Counted from the stretch's first letter, positions 24,872 through 33,127 are shown. The stretch is DNA of 61,328 bases from Succinivibrionaceae bacterium (GCA_017480795.1 JAFURY010000089.1:1-61328), one strand, 5' to 3'. Program-made: numbers and translations. Notes: generated by a model not told the origin, from the sequence alone.

Positions 24872-26322
24872 TCTTCATCCTCCTCCGTGGGATTGCTGCC
24901 TGTCAGGGCCACGTACTCCCATTTCTTGAGGTACTGCTTGCTTTGTTCCGCTACGCTCATCGGATCATTGAACAGGCCGCTGGTAGCAATCGCCACTTCG
25001 GGATGCAAGCCAGCCTGGAGCATCGCCAGAAGCGCCTGGGTCTTATTCTGGAGGTTATCGTGCTGGCGGCGGGTAAATTTGCAATCCAGCTCTGCCAAGG
25101 CCAGATCAAACTCCTGCCGCTCCTGGATAATGTGAAGCACCTGACGGAGAAACTGTTTCTCGCTCTTTTTGAACAATAGCTCAGTATCCTTGGCCCTGGC
25201 CTCACATTGAGACCAGCCATCTCGCAGGAACACAGCCTGACCCGTATCAGATGTGGATGTGCCGCCCTTTGTCGTGGTAGGCATTCCACAGATCACAAGC
25301 ACCTGGTCATAAAGGTAATCCACAAGGGTCTGCGTCTGTTCCTGGTTGAGTTCCTGCGAAATCAAATCCACATCGCTGTCCAAACCATCAGCGGACTTGA
25401 TGAAAATCGCGCCCAGCTTGCCGATCTGACTGACTTTGTTATCCTCGATCTCGCAATTCTTGAATTTAAGAAAACTCTGAACGAACTGCTCCAAGCCATC
25501 CACACGATTGCTCATGATGTTATTGATGGCATCCAATAACGGCACGGCTGGCTCAAACGATCCCATCCGAGCCATATTCAGCCGATATTCGTAGATCGGA
25601 ATATCACCCAGAATGTGCTGTTTCCAAACAGTCAGAGCCCCATTCAGCACTTCAAAATAATGGGTCTGGGTATATCCGCAGATCAGTCTGTCAAAGACAT
25701 TCGGCTCCTTCTCCCGGTAAATGATCCGAGCGCCGATCATCCTGCGATGACCAAAGCCGGAATGATAAACGATAAAGGTAGTTCTGGGATCAGGCGTATC
25801 CAGCCGGAAAGGAGCATCATTTTCATCATCCTGACTGGGCAACACCATGCGATAACCCAAGCCGCAAATCGACATCCAGGTAGCCAAATCCTTATCGTGA
25901 GTGGCCTTATCCTCATAGAACATATAATCGTTCAAAAGATTGATCTGTTCTGCGGATTGCTCCCGTTCACCACGCCGAATATAAGTCACAGGCTCACCCA
26001 GGAAATAATCCGAAGTAAACTGAGCAATCTCAGAGGCATGGTTTTCCACGATCTTATTGCAGATTTCCGGCCTGACCTTCTTCTTGCGATGAAGAATAGG
26101 CTGTTGACCGCGCATGTATCGGTAGAGGTAATCAATCTGCGAAGCATTGAAAACATGAATCCCCATCGCCTTATGAAGCACATCCAGCAGATTCGTCTTG
26201 GTGATCTTATCCACGGATGTCAAGATTTCTTCCCGGCCAAACAATCCACGGGAATGCTCTTTCTCTTCTTCCTGCTCCTGGGTGTTTTCAGTCTCCACCG
26301 CTTCATTCTCCGTATCCGGCAT
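24868..26322 (-). CDS. Portal protein, SPP1-like
   Basis: This 484-residue protein starts at ATG 26320-26322 after GAGGAGG. It forms the dodecameric DNA gate. SPP1-family signs include the YLRGQ-like YRYMRGQQPILHRKKK region, a YFLGEPV segment and a stem region with the GMPTTTKGGTSTSDTGQAV loop. The N-terminus is very acidic. It is the first gene after a consensus promoter and a hairpin. Confidence 0.92.
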   Translation of the reverse strand: MPDTENEAVETENTQEQEEEKEHSRGLFGREEILTSVDKITKTNLLDVLHKAMGIHVFNASQIDYLYRYMRGQQPILHRKKKVRPEICNKIVENHASEIAQFTSDYFLGEPVTYIRRGEREQSAEQINLLNDYMFYEDKATHDKDLATWMSICGLGYRMVLPSQDDENDAPFRLDTPDPRTTFIVYHSGFGHRRMIGARIIYREKEPNVFDRLICGYTQTHYFEVLNGALTVWKQHILGDIPIYEYRLNMARMGSFEPAVPLLDAINNIMSNRVDGLEQFVQSFLKFKNCEIEDNKVSQIGKLGAIFIKSADGLDSDVDLISQELNQEQTQTLVDYLYDQVLVICGMPTTTKGGTSTSDTGQAVFLRDGWSQCEARAKDTELLFKKSEKQFLRQVLHIIQERQEFDLALAELDCKFTRRQHDNLQNKTQALLAMLQAGLHPEVAIATSGLFNDPMSVAEQSKQYLKKWEYVALTGSNPTEEDEE

Positions 26323-26353
26323 CGTGATTACCTCCTCTCTTTGAAAATGAAAA

Positions 26354-26385
26354 GGGCGCTCTATGCTGTATCGCATAAAGCGCCC
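26354..26385 (-). terminator. Leader hairpin/attenuator before the portal gene
   Basis: GGGCGCT and AGCGCCC (26354-26360, 26379-26385) form a perfect outer stem with an inner ATGC/GCAT pairing, followed on the minus strand by TTTTC. It lies between the promoter at 26416-26444 and the portal start, so it could attenuate late transcription. Confidence 0.6.
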
Positions 26386-26415
26386 TCATGAAGTGTACCC
26401 ACTTCTTCACATCGC

Positions 26416-26444
26416 ATTATAACATATACTACATATAGTGTCAA
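26416..26444 (-). promoter_or_regulatory. Consensus promoter of the structural operon
   Basis: Minus-strand TTGACA (26444-26439), 17 bases, TATAAT (26421-26416). A TGTCAA-N10-TTGACA inverted repeat (26439-26460) overlaps the -35 element and may be an operator. Eleven T residues at 26471-26481 (A tract on the minus strand) follow the terminase stop. Confidence 0.85.
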
Positions 26445-26480
26445 TAACTTTCTTTTGACACAATATGTTGTTTTTTTTTT

Positions 26481-28115
26481 TCAGAACGGTCTTTGCCGCA
26501 CTTCCACCTTCCCGCCACCAAAGCTCTGAGCGTAGATGGCAAACATCGCCATACCATCAGGCACATCGTCATGCTTGTTTTTTCCTGCGGTGGTATAGGT
26601 GGTCAGGAATTTAATCATCCTGCCGTAATCAGAATTGGGCTTGTATAAACTGGAATCTTTGAAAAGGCAATGCTCCTTCCACCAGGGAGCATTGACAATG
26701 ATCTTGGTTTCCTTGTTTTCTCTGGTGAAGCGCGTGGTGATATGGGTGATGCCTCCGCGCTTTTTCACTTCTTCCTGCACCTTCTGGGCCACACGGCCTC
26801 CAGCACTATTGCTCTCAAACCGGGCAAGCTGCACTTTATCCCGGATCAGAATCTCGATCATGCGAATGTCCACGATCTCCACATTGCTGTTATCACAGAT
26901 GCAGTCATCAATATAATAATCCTGCCCGTAAACATAGCCAACGGGCAAAAAGGCATAATCCCGGCCTTTATCCTTGGTATCGCATACGGCGATGATGGCA
27001 TCCGGGGCTTGCTCAGGCAATTCAAAATACCGCCGCAGCTCATCCTCCCGGCAAAGCAAGCCCTCCCGCTCAATGGGCTGATTCTGGTAAAGCGCCAGCC
27101 AGCTCACTTCATCCATGATGTCTCTCTGTTCATGATAAAAACGTGTAGAAAATCCTACCCCATAATCATAGTCAAAATTGCTTTCATCTTCGTCATTTAA
27201 GGCAGAAATGACTATGAAGCGGGCGCGATTGCTCTTCTCATACTCCTGCTCCAAGCGTCCAATCACATCATGGACGCTCCACCTGGTAGCAATATGCAGC
27301 TCTTTACACCGATTGCCGATTTTGCGCTGTCTCAAGTCCGTTGTATAGGTTTCCCAGAGCTTATCCAGCCGCTCTTTGGACAGAGCTACCTCAATACCGC
27401 TCACAAGGTCATCACAGTATAGCAGGGTAGCGGCGCGATACAATCCAGCATTTCCTGTGCCGATGGAAGTAAACTCCAGTGTTTCAAAGCGCTTACGCTC
27501 TCCCAGATCAATTCGGCAATCCTTGGCATTGGTATTGCTGACATGAACATTGGGAAACACATCATGCCAGAGATATTCCCCCTCAGGATCAAGGATTCTC
27601 AGGCACTCGTCATACACACCACGCACAAAGCTATTGCTGTGAGAGCCTGTCAGCATCGGCTGATCCGGGTACTTTCCGGCCAGCCAAGTCAGATAGAAGA
27701 TTGCAAGGGTGGTTTTCCCTGTTCCGGGAGGAAGTGAGATCGCCAGCAGATCAAGCTCATCATCGGCCAAGGCTTGAAGCGCATCCACGATTGGCCGGAG
27801 CTTTTCCCGCCTGGGCATATAAAACTTCTTCTTCGGCTCCCTGTCCCATTCAACATAGATTAGAAAACTATCAAAATCCTCTGGCGCGGCTAACAATAAT
27901 GCTTGTTTGTGAAGTGCAAAAAAGCTCCGTGCCAATTCTACCTCTTTTTTATAAAGCGCCATTGTAGCAGCCTGTTCGCACTTGTGAGCAAACCTCAATT
28001 TATGAGAAAGCCAGCTATCCTTATTCAAAACCTTAAACAAATCTTGATATGCTTTGAAATCCAATCGGTTGGAATCAATATGATCGAAAATCCCCCTAAT
28101 CAAATCCAAATCCAT
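26481..28115 (-). CDS. terL: Terminase large subunit
   Basis: This 544-residue packaging motor starts at ATG 28113-28115 after AAAGGAGG. The ATPase has Walker A SLPPGTGKTTLAIF and Walker B TLLYCDDLVSG. The RNase H-like nuclease has Asp motifs VCDTKDKG and a terminal DDVPDGMAM. It cuts concatemers and pumps DNA through the portal. Unusually it is separated from the small subunit by about 4.2 kb of accessory genes. Confidence 0.93.
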   Translation of the reverse strand: MDLDLIRGIFDHIDSNRLDFKAYQDLFKVLNKDSWLSHKLRFAHKCEQAATMALYKKEVELARSFFALHKQALLLAAPEDFDSFLIYVEWDREPKKKFYMPRREKLRPIVDALQALADDELDLLAISLPPGTGKTTLAIFYLTWLAGKYPDQPMLTGSHSNSFVRGVYDECLRILDPEGEYLWHDVFPNVHVSNTNAKDCRIDLGERKRFETLEFTSIGTGNAGLYRAATLLYCDDLVSGIEVALSKERLDKLWETYTTDLRQRKIGNRCKELHIATRWSVHDVIGRLEQEYEKSNRARFIVISALNDEDESNFDYDYGVGFSTRFYHEQRDIMDEVSWLALYQNQPIEREGLLCREDELRRYFELPEQAPDAIIAVCDTKDKGRDYAFLPVGYVYGQDYYIDDCICDNSNVEIVDIRMIEILIRDKVQLARFESNSAGGRVAQKVQEEVKKRGGITHITTRFTRENKETKIIVNAPWWKEHCLFKDSSLYKPNSDYGRMIKFLTTYTTAGKNKHDDVPDGMAMFAIYAQSFGGGKVEVRQRPF

Positions 28116-28148
28116 TTTGAATCCTCCTTTTTTCTGCAAAAGAATAGA

Positions 28149-28175
28149 CGCATGACTGCTTTTCGCAATCATGCG
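28149..28175. other. Hairpin in the terminase large leader
   Basis: CGCATGACTGC (28149-28159) pairs with GCAATCATGCG (28165-28175), one mismatch, TTTTC loop. On the minus strand it is followed by TCTATTCTTTT, so it may terminate or attenuate transcription coming from the accessory operon upstream. Confidence 0.55.
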
Positions 28176-28198
28176 CCCTCAATTTGTTATGTTGTGTC

Positions 28199-28585
28199 TT
28201 ATGTTTCCAGTTTCGTAATAAGAAATTTGAATCTTCCTGTTGATTGTCTCACATTTTCGATTTCAGTTTTTCCTCCTTCGTAATAGACAAGAAACGTAAA
28301 TCGGTTATCTGTATGAACCTCTCTTCTGGCACTCAAAGCACCAAGAAACGCTCCTCTTTCTCCTGCCACAAGTCCACCAAGAATCGCACGGGTATACAAT
28401 CCCTTATGCGAAGTCTCTGTAATCCCGTTTACCGCGATAATCTTTGCTTTGGTGATTTTCTGATCTTGAGGCCGTTTTCCATTGTTGTATTGATCGTTTG
28501 ATACTGTTGCAAACACCACAATACCGATCATAAACAGTACAAAGAAAATCATGGCCGGGAGGAAGTATGTCATGAATTGGCTCAC
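28199..28585 (-). CDS. Small membrane protein of accessory operon
   Basis: This 128-residue protein has one N-terminal membrane helix (about 5-29) and a soluble domain with a Gly/Ala-rich stretch ([19 protein letters not shown]), then beta strands. The GTG start overlaps the preceding stop. It is the last gene of the XRE-lipoprotein-recombinase operon. Function is unknown; a role at the cell envelope is inferred. Confidence 0.7.
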   Translation of the reverse strand: MSQFMTYFLPAMIFFVLFMIGIVVFATVSNDQYNNGKRPQDQKITKAKIIAVNGITETSHKGLYTRAILGGLVAGERGAFLGALSARREVHTDNRFTFLVYYEGGKTEIENVRQSTGRFKFLITKLET

Positions 28586-29163
28586 GCTCCTACCTCCCGC
28601 AACTTATTGTACCATGTAGCGCGGCTGATACCAAGTTCATGACAGATAGCTTGAGCGCTCATCCCGCCTTTTTGTTTTTCCCGGAATTTTTGGACGGTGG
28701 CCGGGGAGAGATCGATCACGGGACGGCCCTCTTTGTAGGTGTCAGGATGAGCGGCTTTCGCCACCGCTTTTCCAGCTTGAGTGCGTTCCACGATCATATC
28801 CCGCTCAAATTCCGCAAAAGCCAGCAGGACGGTTATCAGCAGTTTGCCCATAGGCGTATCATCGGCTTTCCCCATGTTGAGGATGTTCACATTGATATTC
28901 TTGGCAAGAAGCTCCTGCACGGTCTTGGCCCCATCAGCGGCAGTCCTGGCAAACCGATCCAGCTTTGTCACCACCAGCGTATCTCCAGGCTGGAGCTTGG
29001 ACAGGAGAAGAGAGAATTGCGGCCTATCCATCTTTGTGCCTGTGAAGCTGTCATGGTAGATCGTTTCACATCCAGCGGCTTTCAGCTTGGCCTCCTGATC
29101 TTGCAGGGAATTACCATACTTATCCTGTCCTTTGGTACTTACACGGGCATATCCGTAGATCAT
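28582..29163 (-). CDS. Small serine recombinase (resolvase/invertase family)
   Basis: This 193-residue enzyme has the resolvase catalytic domain ([13 protein letters not shown], Ser9; [24 protein letters not shown] helix) and a C-terminal helix-turn-helix ([20 protein letters not shown]). Family members invert, resolve or transpose DNA. It is distinct from the large integrase. It overlaps both neighbours by four bases. Its target sites are not evident in the window. Confidence 0.88.
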   Translation of the reverse strand: MIYGYARVSTKGQDKYGNSLQDQEAKLKAAGCETIYHDSFTGTKMDRPQFSLLLSKLQPGDTLVVTKLDRFARTAADGAKTVQELLAKNINVNILNMGKADDTPMGKLLITVLLAFAEFERDMIVERTQAGKAVAKAAHPDTYKEGRPVIDLSPATVQKFREKQKGGMSAQAICHELGISRATWYNKLREVGA

Positions 29164-29786
29164 TTTAACACCTCACATTCGGTTAATTCGACATGACCGC
29201 CATCTCCTTCATTCCGTACCTTACCCACAATCGCAAGAGAATCCCCAACTTTATATGTATTCTTCCACCTGGAATTAACATCAAACCAGCAGATTACGCC
29301 ATTTCCCTTGGAGCCGTACAGATACAATCCGCACAAGTCTGAGTAATCGGAGATTGCAGTTATATTACCAGTCAATTTAACCCATTTCCCTTTGTAATCA
29401 TCAAATTGTCCCTTCTTAATAGCATTGAACAAGTCAGATGGCGATATTTCATAGGGATCATCTTTCCAGAATCCAAGCGTATAAAGCGTTTTCTTTTGTG
29501 TCTGATGGCATACTTGACAAACTCCCTCCGCCTCGCCAAACACTGTTAATGTGGATGGTCTTGTGACTGTATACGATTCCACTTGATGAGCGGCCAGCGG
29601 CAATTCAATGGTTTCTGTTTCATCGCATTTTCTGCATTTCATTACCCGTGATCCCTTCTCCGTACAAGTGGATGAAATTTCCGACACTTTAATTGTAAAG
29701 TCATGTTCATGTTTATTAACAGTAGAACAGCCAGCACATAACAGCATCGTGGTTATCAGCATCATCAGGCAAATGAGGCGCTTCAT
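29160..29786 (-). CDS. Lipoprotein with Cys pairs and an OB-fold-like domain
   Basis: This 208-residue protein has an N-terminal signal peptide with lipobox LLCAGC, so it is probably anchored outside the membrane. Two CxxC pairs (CRKC, CQVC; residues about 51-93) suggest a zinc-ribbon part. The C-terminal 90 residues ([27 protein letters not shown]) look like an OB-fold. Surface lipoproteins in prophages often act in superinfection exclusion; that role is inferred. Confidence 0.75.
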   Translation of the reverse strand: MKRLICLMMLITTMLLCAGCSTVNKHEHDFTIKVSEISSTCTEKGSRVMKCRKCDETETIELPLAAHQVESYTVTRPSTLTVFGEAEGVCQVCHQTQKKTLYTLGFWKDDPYEISPSDLFNAIKKGQFDDYKGKWVKLTGNITAISDYSDLCGLYLYGSKGNGVICWFDVNSRWKNTYKVGDSLAIVGKVRNEGDGGHVELTECEVLK

Positions 29787-30067
29787 TTTGATTCCTCCTT
29801 CTTACCCAACAGCTCATCCAGATCATATTTTTCATTCGTTACAAGATACTCATCGTCCTTGACCTGTTTGCTGGCAGGAACGACAACAATCTTGTAATCC
29901 AGCGCCCGTACCATCTCATTGAGTGTGGACAGGGGAATGTCCTTAACCTTTTTGCTGTTAATTCTGTCCCACATTGTTGCGATGGTTACGCCCAGACGAT
30001 GTGCCAATTGAGCATTGCTTACATTAGTTTTTTCCATGATGGTCTTTACGATCTCGCGGCCTTTCAT
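29783..30067 (-). CDS. XRE-family regulator of the accessory regulon
   Basis: This 94-residue protein starts at ATG 30065-30067 after GAGGTGAT. Residues about 5-60 form an XRE helix-turn-helix (NAQLAHRLGVTIATMWDRIN). The C-terminal tail is acidic. It is the first gene of a four-gene coupled operon whose promoter is covered by TCAAG-N6-CTTGA sites. Autoregulation and control of the 31.9-kb operon are inferred. Confidence 0.8.
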   Translation of the reverse strand: MKGREIVKTIMEKTNVSNAQLAHRLGVTIATMWDRINSKKVKDIPLSTLNEMVRALDYKIVVVPASKQVKDDEYLVTNEKYDLDELLGKKEESK

Positions 30068-30085
30068 TTTTATCACCTCGCGTCT

Positions 30086-30114
30086 ATTATATACATCAAG
30101 AAATTACTTGTCAA
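30086..30114 (-). promoter_or_regulatory. Consensus promoter of the XRE-lipoprotein operon
   Basis: Minus-strand TTGACA (30114-30109), 17 bases, TATAAT (30091-30086). It is a perfect consensus. The -35 and spacer overlap two operators at 30096-30126. Confidence 0.88.
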
Positions 30115-30126
30115 GCGTTTTCTTGA
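30096..30126. promoter_or_regulatory. Two operators TCAAG-N6-CTTGA
   Basis: TCAAG-N6-CTTGT at 30096-30111 and a perfect TCAAG-N6-CTTGA at 30111-30126 abut across the promoter. Matching sites occur at 31890-31976. Confidence 0.78.
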
Positions 30127-30306
30127 AATTATTTTCTTTTTATTTTTCGCGGCTACTCACCGCACTCCCTCCGGCGTGGGGCCTGGTGGACCTTCCCCCT
30201 GGGGTGGACATTGGCAGCAGAAGAAAACACGCGCTCAGACGCACAGAAAAGGCCCTCAGAGCGCCCAGAAACGCAGGAGCCAGGAACAACATAGCCCAGA
30301 AAGAAA

Positions 30307-30323
30307 AAGCCCTCAGAGGGCTT
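30307..30323 (-). terminator. Terminator of the 31.9-30.4 kb operon
   Basis: AAGCCC-TCTGA-GGGCTT followed on the minus strand by TTTTTC. Together with the next hairpin it separates the small-gene operon from the XRE operon. The whole gap 30127-30402 shows no gene. Confidence 0.7.
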
Positions 30324-30343
30324 GAAAATGGGCATAAAAGAAA

Positions 30344-30373
30344 AGGCCCTCAGTGCTTGCAGCTCTGGGGCCT
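30344..30373 (-). terminator. Second terminator-like hairpin
   Basis: AGGCCC pairs with GGGCCT around an 18-base loop and is followed on the minus strand by TTTTCTTTT. The element AAAAGGCCCTCAG recurs at about 30247 and 30341, with a variant at 30304, suggesting duplicated terminators. Confidence 0.55.
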
Positions 30374-30402
30374 CATCAGCTTGTATTATTCATGTTTTCG
30401 CC

Positions 30403-30612
30403 TTATGCTACTGGCCCGATATGATGCAGCTTGACATATTCCCGCAGATCATTTAATGATCCGTTCATGCTCCACCATTCCGCAGGATGAGAAGCACAGA
30501 CAATATAATACTTGCTTTTCATCCCGTAATCCGTTCTTGCCTCTTTCCGATCCTGGGCGCTTGCCTCTTTCAAGTAAAGCCCATATCTTTTCATATAATC
30601 CGCTTTTCTCAT
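30403..30612 (-). CDS. Small basic protein of accessory operon
   Basis: This 69-residue protein opens MRKADYMKRYGLYLKEA. Its ATG overlaps the preceding stop. It has Trp/His-rich middle and no membrane segment. Unknown family. Confidence 0.6.
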   Translation of the reverse strand: MRKADYMKRYGLYLKEASAQDRKEARTDYGMKSKYYIVCASHPAEWWSMNGSLNDLREYVKLHHIGPVA

Positions 30613-30737
30613 TGTATTTTTCCCTCCCTCATCATCTTCAAGAAACGGCGCTCAGGGATATAAACCCTTTTCTTTTTCTGCTGATCCCAGATCATGACGC
30701 AGACATGATTTTTATATACTACCCATGTTTGATCCAT
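30609..30737 (-). CDS. 42-residue basic protein
   Basis: This short gene has AGGGAGGG before its ATG (30735-30737) and ends in an ATGA overlap with the next gene. It opens MDQTWVVYKNH and ends in a basic helix. Unknown function; spacing supports it as a real gene. Confidence 0.55.
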   Translation of the reverse strand: MDQTWVVYKNHVCVMIWDQQKKKRVYIPERRFLKMMREGKIQ

Positions 30738-30752
30738 TCTGTTTTCCCTCCC

Positions 30753-30821
30753 TTATTTGGTCATTTTGAGCAATTGAGCCAGGATTGCAAGCGGTAAAAC
30801 GATAATGCACAGAATCAACAT
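30753..30821 (-). CDS. 22-residue membrane peptide
   Basis: GGAGG precedes an ATG at 30819-30821. The peptide is one hydrophobic helix (MLILCIIVLPLAILAQLL). It may be a small membrane regulator or a non-functional frame; support is the ribosome site and placement. Confidence 0.4.
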   Translation of the reverse strand: MLILCIIVLPLAILAQLLKMTK

Positions 30822-30825
30822 TTTC

Positions 30826-31176
30826 TCATCCTCCAATCTTATAATCTTTTCCGGCGAATGTAAAATGTGTTTCACCGCTCAAGGGATGACATCCGCAATA
30901 TTGGGTAACTGCTGCCAAATGACCATTTGCAAAATACATATAATCATTTGCGCGTATATCCTCCAGCACTCTTTCATCATTGAATAGAATATCCTCATAA
31001 TCCTCTTGATACATGCTCTCAGGCGTATCAAGCTCAGGATCACCGCAGCCATCAAAATCAGCAGGAGACAGGATAGACAATTCAAAATCCCGCATATCCT
31101 TTATTGCTTGCGCTCTTGCGCATCCTTCCAGCTCATCCACCGAATACAGCACAATTTCAATTCCAGTATGTAACAT
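30826..31176 (-). CDS. Acidic protein, unknown function
   Basis: This 116-residue acidic protein follows GGAGGAAAAGAGA. It is Asp/Glu-rich with a C-terminal strand region (GHLAAVTQYCGCHP). No family recognised. It is within the operator-controlled small-gene operon. Confidence 0.6.
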   Translation of the reverse strand: MLHTGIEIVLYSVDELEGCARAQAIKDMRDFELSILSPADFDGCGDPELDTPESMYQEDYEDILFNDERVLEDIRANDYMYFANGHLAAVTQYCGCHPLSGETHFTFAGKDYKIGG

Positions 31177-31191
31177 TCTCTTTTCCTCCTC

Positions 31192-31482
31192 TCAGTTATT
31201 TCGCACATAGAATGCAGGATAGCGCCCAGTCTCAGAGCAACAGTTATAATATTGAAAAGCATTACAAACTGTTTCAAATTCCCTGTTACGCGCTACAATG
31301 GTATTAAATCCATCTCCTCCAATCTCTGTATAGCGCTCTTTCTGGCAGGGAACAGCAGGAGAATACATGTTATCTGGCCTCAGATTGCAAGCGATGATAT
31401 ACACCACATTTCCCGCATTATAGCGATTTTCCGCAGCGCGTTTACTGATCCGCTCATAGCCTCCCATGCTGATTTTATTCAT
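31192..31482 (-). CDS. Unknown protein of accessory operon
   Basis: This 96-residue protein starts at ATG 31480-31482 after AAGGAGG. It is Tyr/Asn-rich with a Cys pair (NCC). No membrane segment or known motif is seen. Confidence 0.55.
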   Translation of the reverse strand: MNKISMGGYERISKRAAENRYNAGNVVYIIACNLRPDNMYSPAVPCQKERYTEIGGDGFNTIVARNREFETVCNAFQYYNCCSETGRYPAFYVRNN

Positions 31483-31483
31483 G

Positions 31484-31666
31484 TTATTTATCCTCCTTCT
31501 TTTCCCTATGCTTTTCAATTCTCAAAGCGGCATTTGTATTTTCTGTATACTCTTTATAACGCTGTTTTATTTCTTTCCTGGTGTACTCGCTGCATTCACA
31601 TTCCCAGCCATAGCCGTAATTGGTCATCAGATCCCATCTATCAACCGTTTTCCGAACATACGCCAT
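31484..31666 (-). CDS. Small basic helical protein
   Basis: This 60-residue protein opens MAYVRKTVDRWDLMTNYGYG and has a CEC element, then a charged helix ending in Lys/Glu. The ribosome site is weak (GAAGG). Unknown function. Confidence 0.5.
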   Translation of the reverse strand: MAYVRKTVDRWDLMTNYGYGWECECSEYTRKEIKQRYKEYTENTNAALRIEKHREKKEDK

Positions 31667-31670
31667 ATAA

Positions 31671-31859
31671 TCAACCTTCTTTCTTAAAAATCAATCTTTC
31701 TTTTCTGAATGCTTTCATGAACACAACGCCGATGAACTTTCCAGATTTATCGAATACTTCCACCAGGCCAGCAACGGAGCAGGGATAGCATTCATATCGA
31801 TCTGGATTCCGCTTGACAACTTCCACCAGGTTTACTTCCTCTCTGATTTCAAATTCCAT
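31671..31859 (-). CDS. First gene of operator-controlled small-gene operon
   Basis: This 62-residue protein starts at ATG 31857-31859 after GAAGGAGG. It has an acidic start and a beta-like core (GLVEVFDKSGKFIGVVFM). It lies just downstream of a promoter overlapped by four operators. Unknown family. Confidence 0.55.
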   Translation of the reverse strand: MEFEIREEVNLVEVVKRNPDRYECYPCSVAGLVEVFDKSGKFIGVVFMKAFRKERLIFKKEG

Positions 31860-31889
31860 TGCTCTTTCCTCCTTCATTTTCTGAAAACA

Positions 31890-31976
31890 TCAAGCGTTTT
31901 CTTGACGATTAGATTATATCAAATGTTTTCTTGATTATCAAGCGTTTTCTTGATAAAAAAATCAAATTTTTCTTGA
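31890..31976. promoter_or_regulatory. Cluster of four operators for the accessory regulator
   Basis: Perfect TCAAG-N6-CTTGA at 31890-31905 and 31938-31953, a TCAAA variant at 31919-31934, and a 15-bp variant at 31962-31976. They flank and overlap the promoter at 31913-31941. Identity with the sites at 30096-30126 points to one regulator. Confidence 0.8.
31913..31941 (-). promoter_or_regulatory. Promoter of the small-gene accessory operon
   Basis: Minus-strand TTGATA (31941-31936), 17 bases, TATAAT (31918-31913), covered by operators on both elements. Confidence 0.78.
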
Positions 31977-32267
31977 TATTTTTCATTGTCTATCAATTCA
32001 ACAGTATTTAGACAATATTATATAATAGGAAGAAACAGAATCACGCGCCCATGATCCCGCCAAGAAAAAGCGGGCAGGGCTGGAGGATCAGCAGAATTTT
32101 CCCAATTTTGACAATTAATATCATTTAACTAATAGGTTTGTCTATTAGACGAATCTAACCGCCCTCCCTGGCGCTCAGAGACCCATCCAGGGCTGATCCG
32201 CACCGCCGCACAGAAAAAGGCCCATGCCAGATCACATCCGCACGGGCCAAAGGTCGGGTCTGTCAAA
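31977..32267. other. Gene-free stretch with a hairpin and possible plus-strand promoter
   Basis: No credible gene. It holds a CCCGC/GCGGG hairpin near 32055-32075. A plus-strand TTGACA at 32108-32113 lies 16 bases before TAATAG, and an inverted repeat CTAATAG-N6-CTATTAG is at 32129-32148. A transcript from here would run antisense into the small terminase gene; this is only a possibility. Confidence 0.4.
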
Positions 32268-32330
32268 GTCGAAAGTCGAAAGTCGAAAGTCGAAAGTCGA
32301 AAGTCGAAAGTCGAAAGTCGAAAGTCGAAA
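32268..32330. repeat. Nine perfect 7-bp tandem repeats
   Basis: The unit GTCGAAA is repeated nine times without error, preceded by a GTCAAA variant, and ends five bases before the small-terminase stop codon. It is outside coding sequence. It could be a packaging, replication or recombination site. Confidence 0.9.
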
Positions 32331-32335
32331 ATCAT

Positions 32336-33127
32336 TCAATCTTCAAAGTCGGATTCGGAGTTGGAGGGGGCGGGAGGAAGTTTATACCTCTCCCGCAATT
32401 CAGCCTCAGAATAGTCGCTTTCCTGCCGCTGATTGGGCGTGACAACGTACTCCGTCTTGTCCTGATAGCCGAAATTGTTTTTGCCCAGGAAGATGCCCGC
32501 CACGGGGTTGATCTTGCCATTTTGCATATAATTTTCCCATAAATTTTCCATCAGGCGGTATGCCTTTTTAATGGTGTCCCGCACGGTTTTCGGTAACTCA
32601 TCCGTATTCCGGCCTTGGGTCTGTCCTGTTCTGATCTCCCAAAGCCGCCGCCTGTCCATCCCATTAAGAGCCAATCCCAATCCCGCTACGGTAGGTTTAT
32701 TACCGTAATTGGCAACGATTTGGAAATACTCATTGATCCTTCGTCTGACCGCCTCAGCATCTCTCAAATCAATATCAGGCAGATTGGAAATCTCCAGGCT
32801 CATGTGAAGCAATCCACGATTGGTATTCGCCCAGCCATCGTCATGCTCCTGACCCTCATCATCAATCATGCCCAGTTGATTGGGAGGATTATTCCGGGCC
32901 AGCGAAGTCGGAACACCGCGCTTCTCAATCAACTCCTCAGGGGTCATGCCGTGCAATTCCGCGATGGTGTGCGTACCATCCCCGGTCATTTCCTTCACGG
33001 GCTTTTTTCTCCTGCCAGTCGTTTTCCCCGTTTCCGCAGTTTCTTTCTCAACAGTCTCCTCAGAAACAGTCTCCTGTTTCCTGCCAGTCTCCTTATCCAA
33101 ACCAGTCTCCTTTTTCTGTCTGCTCAT
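32336..33127 (-). CDS. terS: Terminase small subunit
   Basis: This 263-residue protein starts at ATG 33125-33127 after AGGAGGAGAC. The N-terminal 50 residues are Lys/Glu/Thr-rich with repeated KET elements. The body (about 60-250) has HTIAELHGMTPEELIEKRG and a helical DNA-binding-like section, ending in MQNGKINPVAGIFLGKNNFG, a motif common in Firmicute small terminases. It recognises the packaging site. The neighbouring 7-bp array and the 109-bp palindrome are candidate sites. Confidence 0.82.
   Translation of the reverse strand: MSRQKKETGLDKETGRKQETVSEETVEKETAETGKTTGRRKKPVKEMTGDGTHTIAELHGMTPEELIEKRGVPTSLARNNPPNQLGMIDDEGQEHDDGWANTNRGLLHMSLEISNLPDIDLRDAEAVRRRINEYFQIVANYGNKPTVAGLGLALNGMDRRRLWEIRTGQTQGRNTDELPKTVRDTIKKAYRLMENLWENYMQNGKINPVAGIFLGKNNFGYQDKTEYVVTPNQRQESDYSEAELRERYKLPPAPSNSESDFED

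Noticed and set aside
30127..30402. Short frames in the gap between the two accessory operons
   Set aside because: The region is made of duplicated terminator-like elements and has no ribosome site next to a start codon.
32268..32330. CRISPR or coding repeat
   Set aside because: The 7-bp unit is too short for CRISPR and the array is outside any supported gene.
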